The translations under genes and the position numbers were made by a program. This document shows, piece after piece, positions 8,429-15,938 of a stretch of DNA of 64,000 nucleotides (position 1 is the first letter of the stretch; each line of letters starts with the position of its first letter). The notes under the pieces were generated by a model, which saw only the letters and a program-made list of their open reading frames with translations, searched no databases and was not told where the DNA came from. Source of the DNA: CAYMQB01 sp964392665 (GTDB taxonomy: Bacteria; Hydrothermota; E44-bin80); the NCBI GenBank assembly GCA_964392665.1, contig CAYMQB010000003.1:43990-107989 (forward strand). The letters are read 5' to 3'.

Positions 8429-9823
8429 ATGAGAATTGGAGTAGCAATGTTAATCAGTATATTCTCTCTTCCGTTATTGCTAAAAGGTGAAGAAGCGATT
8501 GTAAAGTCCGACACAGTTTCCTTCACCCTTGAAGTGGCTTTGGAATGGGCTGTCAAGCATAACGAGGGCATTCTTGCAGAAAGGTCGAAAGTAAAAGAAG
8601 CGGAAAATGGGATAGGTGTTGCAAGAGCAGGTTTTTTCCCGAAGATAAATGGTCAATTAAGTTACACAAGGCTTGCAGAGATGGCTTCCATTTCAATGGA
8701 AGCGCCCGTATACGGAACTATGCAGGTTCCTGTATTCAATCCTTTTGGAGATACAATAGGTTTCACTTTTGTTCCGGGTGTAGTTGGTGCCGACACAATC
8801 GAATTTTCGATGGGTAGTGATGAAAATTATCTTGTGAGAGCCTCTCTAAGGCAACCTATCTTTACATTTGGGAAGTTACTGGATGCGTACAACATAGCAA
8901 AACTCAATTTTGAAGCTGCCGAACAGGATTGCAGGAAGAGCGAAAACGACCTGATATTGGGTGTCAAGAAAGCTTTTTATGGGATTTTAATATTAAAGGA
9001 GTTGGTTGAAGTGAGCGATGAATCATATAAACAAACGAAGAGACACATTGAAGCGGTGAAAAAACGATATGAAGTTGGGTTGTCTTCGGATTTTGACCTC
9101 TTGCGGGCAGAGGTGCAGCTGAAGAATATGGAGCCAAATCTTGCGAAAGCAAGAAATGGGTATAACCTTGCCCAAAAAGGATTCAAAACAATGATTGGTT
9201 TGCCACAGGATTCACATATTGCTGTTGTAGGGAAACTAACATATGAGCCTATTGAAGTAAATCTCGAAACTTTAGTTCTTGAAGCCAAGGTTCATAGACC
9301 CGAACTTCTTGCACTATCCTTAAGGAAAAAAATAACAGAAAAAGCTCAGTCCATTGCCAGCAAGGCTAATCTGCCAAATTTGGCTCTGATTGCAAATTAT
9401 GATTATAAGAAACCTGTTTATTTTAGCAATGAATGGGGAAAAGATTGGAGTGTCACAGTTGCACTGCAAATGCCCATTTTTACAGGGTTTGAGAATACGG
9501 AGAGGAAGTACCAGGCAAGGGAAAAAACGAGGCAGGTAAATCATTATCTCAAACTACTTGGAGAAAACATCGAATTGGACGTGAGAAGTGCATGTTTGAA
9601 ATTGAGAGAGGCAGGAAAACTCGTTGAATCGCAAGAAGAAAATGTGAAACAGGCTATGAAGGCTGAGCAAATCGTTGAGAGGAGATTTGAGCAGGGACTT
9701 GCCACCAATCTTGAAGTCATGGATACGGAACTTGCTCTTCTCGCTGCAAAAACGAATTATTTGAGAGCATTGTCTGACTACTTGATATCAAAGGCTGAGC
9801 TTTATAGAGCAGTTGGAAAATAA
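8429..9823 (+). CDS. TolC family outer-membrane efflux protein, operon 2
   Basis: 464 aa with a signal peptide (MRIGVAMLISIFSLPLLLKG). It is paralogous to the operon 1 channel and slightly longer because of an insertion in the first barrel segment (about 90-130, rich in Val/Phe/Pro/Gly). Typical OEP features are the long helices at about 150-250 and 370-450, the strand LTVAL-type segment near 345-355 (WSVTVALQMPIFTGF) and the end FEQGLATNLEVMDTELAL. It is the first gene of a four-gene operon (TolC, adaptor, permease, MarR), with an adaptor start 22 bp after the stop. Confidence 0.93.
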   Translation: MRIGVAMLISIFSLPLLLKGEEAIVKSDTVSFTLEVALEWAVKHNEGILAERSKVKEAENGIGVARAGFFPKINGQLSYTRLAEMASISMEAPVYGTMQVPVFNPFGDTIGFTFVPGVVGADTIEFSMGSDENYLVRASLRQPIFTFGKLLDAYNIAKLNFEAAEQDCRKSENDLILGVKKAFYGILILKELVEVSDESYKQTKRHIEAVKKRYEVGLSSDFDLLRAEVQLKNMEPNLAKARNGYNLAQKGFKTMIGLPQDSHIAVVGKLTYEPIEVNLETLVLEAKVHRPELLALSLRKKITEKAQSIASKANLPNLALIANYDYKKPVYFSNEWGKDWSVTVALQMPIFTGFENTERKYQAREKTRQVNHYLKLLGENIELDVRSACLKLREAGKLVESQEENVKQAMKAEQIVERRFEQGLATNLEVMDTELALLAAKTNYLRALSDYLISKAELYRAVGK

Positions 9824-9844
9824 ACCAAAGGAACAGGAGCGAAA

Positions 9845-10762
9845 ATGAAAAAGGGGATTTTCTGGACTATTATAATAGTCATTATTGGTTTAGTCGTTTG
9901 GCGGGTAGTGCAGCACGAAGTATTGAAAGGCAGAAAACAAGTGGAAGTGAGTGTACAAACCGATGTAGTTGTAGAGAAAGCAACAAGGGATGTCATTACT
10001 GACGAGATGTCATACGCCGGGAATATTGTGGGAATTGAACAGGTAAATGTTTATCCGATGGAAGAAACTGGCAGGCTCATAAGGTATCTTGTTAAAGAAG
10101 GCGATAAGGTTAGCAAGGGAAGAGTTATTGCAATTGTTGACAGGTCCATAAAAGGGCTCAACTATAAACCTGCGCAGATTAGTGTACCTATTTCAGGAAT
10201 TGTTGGAATACTATTTCTTGATAAAGGCGCTATGGTGGCACCACAGATACCTCTTGCAATGATTGCGAATATTGATAGGGTGAAAGTAGAGATTCAAATA
10301 TCGGAAGTGGAGCTGAGGATAATAAAGGAAGGTCAGAATGCGAGGGTTAGGGTCGATTTTTATCCAGAGAATACCTTTTCGGGAATTATTACAGAAATAA
10401 CTCCCGTGGTCAATCCATTGAGCAGAACAGCGAAGGGAGAGATTGTTATCGACAATCCAGAACATTTGCTTAAACCGGGAATGCTTGCAAGAGTTCGATT
10501 GATTGTTGCGAAGCACAGGGATGTGATAGTAGTCCCTGAAAAGGCTGTACTCGTAAGAAATGACAGAGAGATTGTTTTTACGAAGAGGGGTGATATAGCA
10601 AAGAAGAAGGATGTAAAGACTGGAATAAAGAACAATGATATGATAGAAGTTGTAGAGGGATTAAATGATGGTGAAGAGGTGATTGTGAGTGGAAACTATG
10701 GTTTGCGTGATGGTGCAAAGATTCGTGTCAAAAAGAACAATAGACTGGGGGGACAGCAATGA
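9845..10762 (+). CDS. RND periplasmic adaptor (HlyD/MFP family), operon 2
   Basis: 305 aa. A single N-terminal membrane anchor (about 5-22, IFWTIIIVIIGLVVWRVV) leads into a lipoyl-like half (GRLIRYLVKEGDKVSKG) and its partner (ISVPISGIVGILF). The barrel domain (PENTFSGIITEITPVVNPLSRTA) and membrane-proximal domain (VIVVPEKAVLVRND) follow. The alpha-hairpin is minimal, as in the operon 1 adaptor. The stop overlaps the permease start by 4 bp, which suggests coupled translation. Confidence 0.92.
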   Translation: MKKGIFWTIIIVIIGLVVWRVVQHEVLKGRKQVEVSVQTDVVVEKATRDVITDEMSYAGNIVGIEQVNVYPMEETGRLIRYLVKEGDKVSKGRVIAIVDRSIKGLNYKPAQISVPISGIVGILFLDKGAMVAPQIPLAMIANIDRVKVEIQISEVELRIIKEGQNARVRVDFYPENTFSGIITEITPVVNPLSRTAKGEIVIDNPEHLLKPGMLARVRLIVAKHRDVIVVPEKAVLVRNDREIVFTKRGDIAKKKDVKTGIKNNDMIEVVEGLNDGEEVIVSGNYGLRDGAKIRVKKNNRLGGQQ

Positions 10763-13700
10763 ACTTGCCGCAATTTTCTGTCAAGAGGTCCGTCACAGTT
10801 TTGATGCTTATTTTGATTATTGCTATTTTTGGTATGATTTCGTTTACCCGTTTGGGTGTGGAACTTATGCCGGATATTACATTTCCCACCGTATCCATAA
10901 TTACAAAAGATACAGGTGTAGCACCGGAAGACATAGAAACTATGATAACAAAACCCATCGAAGGTGTTGTTTCGACAGTTAAGAATGTGAAGAAAGTCTC
11001 TTCGATTTCGAAAGAGGGAATTTCAGTTGTAATGGTTGAACTTGAATGGGGTTCCAATATCGATTTCATAACACAGGACATAAGGGAGGCTATCGATATT
11101 GTGAAGGACTATCTTCCCGAAGATGCTTCCAAACCAATGATTGTGAAAACTGACCCTTCTATGATGCCTATCATTGAGTTATCTGTAACTGGAAATAAAG
11201 ACCCCATTGAACTCAGAAACATTGCTAAAGATATTAAAGATAGGCTGGAACAAGTTCGTGGAATTGCAAATGTTACGCTTATGGGGGGTGCAGAAAGAGA
11301 AATCCAGGTAAAAGTTGACAGAGAAAGAATGAAATTCTACAATATTTCTCTCAACCAGATTATTCAAATTCTTGCCTTCGAGAATCTCAACCTGCCAGGA
11401 GGAAACATTCAGGAAGGATACAATGATTTTCTTGTCAGGACTTTAGGTGAGTTCGGAGGTGTAGATGAGATTGGCAATATTGTAATTGGAGCAAGGGATA
11501 ATATACCGATACACTTGAAGGACGTTGCTCTAATTAAAGATGAAATGAAAGATATGCGCTCTTTTGGAAGAACGAATAAGAGGAGGTCGGTTATTCTTCT
11601 ATGTAGTAAGTCGTCAGGTGTCAATACAGTCAGGGCAGCGAACAACCTGAAAAGCGAGGTTGAGAGACTCGAGGGAATTCTTCCAGAAGACATAGAAATT
11701 GGTAATGTGTTTGATCAGGGGAAAACTACTACAGATGTTGTTTCTTCAACTGTTAATAGTGCCCTGTGGGGTTCTTTGTTGGCAATACTCTCCCTTCTGC
11801 TTTTTTTCCGCAACTGGAGACCGACGCTGGTGATTGCATTTTCCATACCCCTTTCCATTCTTGCCACATTTATTGCAATGCACATTGCTGGATTCACATT
11901 CAATATTATGACGATTGGCGGATTTGCCCTTGGCGTGGGAATGCTTCTTTCCAATGCTATTATTGTGATTGAAAATATTTTTAGGCATCTTGAAGAAGGA
12001 GAAGGACGCGAGAAGGCATCCATCTCAGGAACAACGGAAGTACTCAAAGCAATACTCGGTTCCACTCTGACAACCGTTGTTGTATTTCTCCCTCTTATAT
12101 ATGCAAGTGGGATAGCAGGACAACTTTCCAGAGGGCTTGCTCTTACTATAGCTTTTTCTCTTCTTGCTTCGTTGCTGGTTGCTTTTACAATAGTACCTAT
12201 GCTCGCATCGAGAATATTCGTCAAGAGAAAAAAGAAAAAAGAGTATGAGGCACATTTTGGCGAAAGATTTTTCGAAGGATTTAATAGAGGATATAAGAGT
12301 GTTTTAACATATACTTTGGAGCACAGAAAGAGAATTGGACTTATTACTCTTGTTGTTTTTGTTGTTTCGTTGTTTTTGTTGCTTTTTGTTGGGAAGGAGT
12401 TCATTCCGGGAATGGATTCTTCGATGTTTAGTGTAAATATAGCGATGCCTGTTGGCACATCACTCGATGAGACCGAGCAGGTTATGAAACAGCTTGAAGA
12501 CATAGTACTTTCCCAACCTGAGGTAAAGCTTGTTTCCTCATTTGGGGGCGAATCTGAAATGGGTCAGGCATCCTTTTTTATGGGGGGAACAGAATCTGTA
12601 AACGAGGGGCAACTGATGGTGAGACTTAAGGATAAACGGAGACGTTCGGAGGTAGAAATAAAAGATGCTATAAGAAAAAAAATTCCACATATTGAAGGAG
12701 CAAAAATAGAATTTCCCGATATGTCTCAAAGTATTATGGGTTCAGGGGAAGCGCCAATTGAGATAAAGATTTTTGGTCCAGACCTATCTGTTCTCGACAC
12801 GCTTTCTGCGAAAATCGTAAAAGCAATTGAGAATACAAATGGTATCAAAGATATAGATAGAAGTTTAGGGAAAGGAAAACCAGAAATAGTTATTCGTGTG
12901 GATAGACAGGCAGCGTCAAGAGTTGGACTTACAGCGGGGCAGATAGCAACTCAGGTCGAAGTAGCTTTGAAAGGAAAGGTCGCAACCAAGTATAAAGAAA
13001 AGGGCGAGGAATATGATTTAAGGGTTCAATTAAGAGCAACTGATCGAAAAACGCGTTCCGATATTGGAAATATTGGTATCCTAACCTCTCTTGGCACAAC
13101 TATTTCCGTCAAGAATGTTGCGAAGATTATAGAATCAAAAGGGTCCGTGAAACTCTTAAGGGAAAATCAGAAGAGAAAGGTTACGGTTTCGGCTGCTTTC
13201 ATGGGAAGAGATCTGGGTAGTATAATGGCGGATATTAAACAACAGGTTTCAGGAATCAGCAAAGCCGATGATTACTTTATTGATTATGGTGGGGAGGCGG
13301 AGAGTATGCAGGAAACTTTTAAATCACTTGGAATAACACTACTTCTGGCGATTCTTGTTGTTTATATGATTATGGCAGCAGTCTTTGAATCGCTAACTCA
13401 TCCATTTGTCGTGATGTTTACCCTTCCTTTTGCAGCTGTTGGAGTTATTCTAATTCTACTCATCACGAATATATCGCTTTCACTCACTTCGCTCCTGGGG
13501 GTGATAATTCTGGTTGGTGTTATAGTAAATGCAGGTATAGTTTTGGTGGATTACATAAACCAACTGCGGAAAGGTGGGATGAAAAGGGATGAAGCAATTA
13601 TACAGGGTGGTATGATTAAACTGAGGACGGTTATATTGATAAATTTAACTACTGTACTTGGACTTCTTCCAATGGCATTGACAAGAGCAAGAATGGGTGC

Positions 13701-13836
13701 TATAATGGCACCGATGGCAACTTCGGTTGTAGGTGGGCTTGTTGTTGGAACAATACTAACACTTATTGTAGTTCCTTTAGTCTATTCGATTTTTGATGAT
13801 GTGGTGCAAAAACTCGCGTCCAGGTTAAAACGATAA
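10759..13836 (+). CDS. RND efflux transporter permease, operon 2, with altered proton-relay site
   Basis: 1025 aa, full length for an RND permease with the usual 12-TM layout (TM1 at about 14-31, bundles near 335-530 and 865-1015). The TM4 motif reads GMLLSNAIIVIEN (Ser398-Asn399). AcrB has Asp407-Asp408 here, and most close relatives keep at least one Asp (VDN or VDD). TM10 reads VNAGIVLVDY. It may therefore couple transport differently or have lost proton drive. The sequence is otherwise intact, with no frameshift. The neighbours are the adaptor upstream and MarR 11 bp downstream. Confidence 0.93.
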   Translation: MNLPQFSVKRSVTVLMLILIIAIFGMISFTRLGVELMPDITFPTVSIITKDTGVAPEDIETMITKPIEGVVSTVKNVKKVSSISKEGISVVMVELEWGSNIDFITQDIREAIDIVKDYLPEDASKPMIVKTDPSMMPIIELSVTGNKDPIELRNIAKDIKDRLEQVRGIANVTLMGGAEREIQVKVDRERMKFYNISLNQIIQILAFENLNLPGGNIQEGYNDFLVRTLGEFGGVDEIGNIVIGARDNIPIHLKDVALIKDEMKDMRSFGRTNKRRSVILLCSKSSGVNTVRAANNLKSEVERLEGILPEDIEIGNVFDQGKTTTDVVSSTVNSALWGSLLAILSLLLFFRNWRPTLVIAFSIPLSILATFIAMHIAGFTFNIMTIGGFALGVGMLLSNAIIVIENIFRHLEEGEGREKASISGTTEVLKAILGSTLTTVVVFLPLIYASGIAGQLSRGLALTIAFSLLASLLVAFTIVPMLASRIFVKRKKKKEYEAHFGERFFEGFNRGYKSVLTYTLEHRKRIGLITLVVFVVSLFLLLFVGKEFIPGMDSSMFSVNIAMPVGTSLDETEQVMKQLEDIVLSQPEVKLVSSFGGESEMGQASFFMGGTESVNEGQLMVRLKDKRRRSEVEIKDAIRKKIPHIEGAKIEFPDMSQSIMGSGEAPIEIKIFGPDLSVLDTLSAKIVKAIENTNGIKDIDRSLGKGKPEIVIRVDRQAASRVGLTAGQIATQVEVALKGKVATKYKEKGEEYDLRVQLRATDRKTRSDIGNIGILTSLGTTISVKNVAKIIESKGSVKLLRENQKRKVTVSAAFMGRDLGSIMADIKQQVSGISKADDYFIDYGGEAESMQETFKSLGITLLLAILVVYMIMAAVFESLTHPFVVMFTLPFAAVGVILILLITNISLSLTSLLGVIILVGVIVNAGIVLVDYINQLRKGGMKRDEAIIQGGMIKLRTVILINLTTVLGLLPMALTRARMGAIMAPMATSVVGGLVVGTILTLIVVPLVYSIFDDVVQKLASRLKR

Positions 13837-13847
13837 AGGAGGATTTT

Positions 13848-14327
13848 ATGGTGTCTAAGGATAAGACAAAAGAATACATGAGTAGAGTTGAGGCGTGTGT
13901 TCCTGAAATGCTGAGATGTATTCATATTTCAGTTCCACGAGAGGTTCTGGGATTGAAACTGACAATTTCACAATCTGTAACTTTAAGCAGTCTTGGATAT
14001 AAAAGATCCTGTAAAATGAGCGAGCTTGCACAGAGCATTAGTATGAATATGAGCACGCTAACACCCGTAGTTGATTCTCTGATTCAAAAACGACTTGTTC
14101 TTAGAAGAAGAAGTAAAGATGACAGACGCGTTGTTCTGGTACAACTTACAGAGAAAGGTAAAAAAGCAGTTAGCGGAATCAACAGGTATAAGAGGAAACA
14201 GATTAAAGATATCATCGAATATTTTCCAGAGAAAGATAGGGAACAAGTGCTTCTTGGTTTTGAAAATATGGTCAAAGCATTCACTGATATATGCAATAAG
14301 AAAAGTAAGAACGGGAAAGATAAATAA
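13848..14327 (+). CDS. MarR family transcriptional regulator
   Basis: 159 aa. A winged helix-turn-helix occupies about 40-110: CKMSELAQSISMNMSTLTPV forms the HTH and RRSKDDRRVVLVQLTEKG is the beta-wing with the typical DDRR motif. The flanking helices (1-35 and 115-150) would form the dimer interface. It is the fourth gene of the efflux operon, with an AGGAGG ribosome site 5 bp before the ATG. It most likely represses this pump by binding the palindrome over the operon promoter at 8359-8382. The inducer is unknown. Confidence 0.9.
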   Translation: MVSKDKTKEYMSRVEACVPEMLRCIHISVPREVLGLKLTISQSVTLSSLGYKRSCKMSELAQSISMNMSTLTPVVDSLIQKRLVLRRRSKDDRRVVLVQLTEKGKKAVSGINRYKRKQIKDIIEYFPEKDREQVLLGFENMVKAFTDICNKKSKNGKDK

Positions 14328-14340
14328 GTGGAAAATTTAG

Positions 14341-14606
14341 AATAATTATTAATGCTTATCTGCTTAACTCCCATTTTGATATTTAGCCTGAAAGTCTGTC
14401 ATTGCGAGGAGCGAAGCGACGTGGCAAAATCATCTTTAAGTAATGAAAATTGAAATAGTCAACAGCGAGATTGCTTCGCATTTGTGGAGCAAGCCCCGTG
14501 TAATAGGAAAGTTTTTGTGCATAATGGTATTACACAGGGCAAGAAGAAACGCTCGCAATGACGTTCTTGTGATATTGCGAGTTAAGCAGATACGCATATA
14601 ATTATT
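14341..14606. mobile_element. MITE-like element with terminal inverted repeats
   Basis: A 266-bp non-coding element lies between the MarR and PhaR-type genes. Outer inverted repeats are imperfect over about 30 bp (14341-14370 and 14579-14606), including a perfect 14-bp core TATCTGCTTAACTC / GAGTTAAGCAGATA (14357-14370, 14579-14592). Inside, 14397-14563 is a hairpin-rich repeat starting TGTCATTGCGAG and ending CTCGCAATGAC. About 95 bp of this core recurs inverted at 32276-32370. No transposase is present. Its own mobility is inferred from structure only. Confidence 0.6.
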
Positions 14607-14612
14607 TTTTGC

Positions 14613-14641
14613 TTGACAATTCTCATTTTTTACCATACTAT
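14613..14641 (+). promoter_or_regulatory. Sigma-70 promoter of PhaR-type regulator gene
   Basis: TTGACA at 14613-14618, a 17-bp spacer and TACTAT at 14636-14641. It starts 6 bp outside the right end of the MITE-like element and 27 bp before the GTG start. Confidence 0.75.
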
Positions 14642-14657
14642 TCCGCAGTGCGGAATA
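14639..14657. promoter_or_regulatory. Inverted repeat overlapping -10 box, putative operator
   Basis: TATTCCGC-AGT-GCGGAATA is a perfect 8+3+8 palindrome that overlaps the -10 hexamer and ends directly at the AAGGAG ribosome site. It is placed for autoregulation by the PhaR-type protein encoded just downstream. It could also act as an RNA hairpin limiting translation. Confidence 0.55.
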
Positions 14658-14667
14658 AGGAGAATAT

Positions 14668-15237
14668 GTGAGAGTGATAAAGAAATACGCAGCAAGAAAA
14701 ATGTATGATGTGAAGGACTCCAGATTTGTGAATCTTACAACGTTGAGGGATATGATACTTGCGGGTAACGAGATACGGGTAATAGACAACCAAACAGGGA
14801 GCGAGATTACTTCAACAGTATTGGCACAGATTGTTTTGGAGCAGCAAAAAAAGCAAGAGCAACAGACATATATTTCAGTTCCTGGATTGTTCCGAGAACT
14901 GATGAAAAGGGGAAAGAATTCCATTCTTGACTTTTTAGAGAGACCGTTATCAGGTTCGTTGGAATTGCTTTTTCTTAGCGAAGAGAGAATGAAAGAAAGT
15001 TTTCGTAAGTTAGTAAAATCAGGCCAGGTAAGCAAGCAACAGAAAGACGAAGTGGTTAAGGGATTACTCATAAAAGTCAAAGAGAGCAGGAGGATGTTGG
15101 AATCTTTTATCAAAAATACGATTGTTCATATGGATTTTCCGACAGGGACAGAATTCGGAAAGTTAAAAAGGGAAGTGGATGAATTGAAAAAACAGCTTTC
15201 TTCAATATCAGCTAATAAAAATGCAGAGAACCGTTGA
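14668..15237 (+). CDS. PhaR-type polyhydroxyalkanoate regulator (PHB/PHA accumulation DNA-binding domain)
   Basis: 189 aa. Residues 1-60 match the PHB_acc_N DNA-binding domain of PhaR-like regulators: VIKKYAARKMYDVKDSRFVN and VIDNQTGSEITSTVLAQIV are nearly canonical. The remainder (65-189) is helical, with a C-terminal coiled-coil (FGKLKREVDELKKQL). Proteobacterial PhaR senses PHA granules and represses phasin genes. No PHA synthase or phasin gene is seen here, so the target is unknown. It starts at GTG with AAGGAG 5 bp upstream. It is followed 52 bp later by an acyltransferase, possibly in the same transcript. Confidence 0.85.
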   Translation: MRVIKKYAARKMYDVKDSRFVNLTTLRDMILAGNEIRVIDNQTGSEITSTVLAQIVLEQQKKQEQQTYISVPGLFRELMKRGKNSILDFLERPLSGSLELLFLSEERMKESFRKLVKSGQVSKQQKDEVVKGLLIKVKESRRMLESFIKNTIVHMDFPTGTEFGKLKREVDELKKQLSSISANKNAENR

Positions 15238-15289
15238 AGTTGTGCATAATAGTCAACGAATATGAGTTCACAAGTTATGGAGAATTAAT

Positions 15290-15913
15290 GTGCTTTATTC
15301 TTTTTTACATGTAGTTCTTAAGGCACTAGCAGTCTTTTACTTTAGGCTACAAACGGATGGTATCGAGAATATACCAAAGAGTGGTGGAGTTATCTTAGCG
15401 CCGAATCACCCAAGTGACCTGGATTCAATAATTCTTGGTACCGCAATCAACAGGCAACTTCACACAATGGGTAAGGAAGAATTGTTCAGAAGAAAGTTCG
15501 CTGCTTTTATTCTTAAAAAGATAAATGCCTTTCCTGTGAAAAGGGAGAAGTTCGACAGGGCTTCACTCAGGTGTGCATTGAAGATACTCAAGGATGGAAA
15601 TGTAATTGATATGTATCCTGAAGGAACTGTAAGTAAAGATGGAACTTTGCAGGAACCTAAATTGGGAACAGCCTTTATTGCATTGCAATCAAAAACACCT
15701 GTTATACCGGTAGCGATAATCGGTAGTTATAGTGTGATGTCAAAAGGAATGAGATTTCCAAGACCGCGCAAAGTGGTTGTGAAATTTGGTGAACCTATTT
15801 TTTTTGATGAATATTACGATAAGCCGCACAAGAAAGAAATATTGAAGATACTGAGTACACGGATAATGGGCGAAATCAAATATCTGCAGGAATCTGAGGG
15901 AGAAGCAAAATAG
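15290..15913 (+). CDS. 1-acylglycerol-3-phosphate O-acyltransferase (PlsC-like)
   Basis: 207 aa, typical of short PlsC enzymes that acylate lysophosphatidate at the membrane. Motif I is NHPSDLD (about 38-44), motif II lies near NAFPVKREKFDRA, motif III is MYPEGTVSKDG (about 108-118), and motif IV is KTPVIPVAIIG. One N-terminal hydrophobic segment (about 3-18) serves as anchor. The GTG start is chosen because an overlapping ATG two bases upstream runs into a stop after eight codons. GGAG lies 7 bp upstream. The 3' end meets the convergent DUF2339 gene 26 bp later. Confidence 0.88.
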   Translation: MLYSFLHVVLKALAVFYFRLQTDGIENIPKSGGVILAPNHPSDLDSIILGTAINRQLHTMGKEELFRRKFAAFILKKINAFPVKREKFDRASLRCALKILKDGNVIDMYPEGTVSKDGTLQEPKLGTAFIALQSKTPVIPVAIIGSYSVMSKGMRFPRPRKVVVKFGEPIFFDEYYDKPHKKEILKILSTRIMGEIKYLQESEGEAK

Positions 15914-15938
15914 TCTATAAGGGATGACTCAGGTAAGA

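Noticed and set aside
11715..12503. 262-codon antisense frame inside the second RND permease
   Set aside because: It lies fully opposite a well-supported membrane protein gene, has no ribosome site and its Ser/Thr-rich content reflects the opposite strand.
14436..15113. 225-codon minus-strand frame across the MITE-like element and PhaR-type gene
   Set aside because: It overlaps a clear PHB_acc_N gene with promoter and ribosome site; part of it is repeat sequence.
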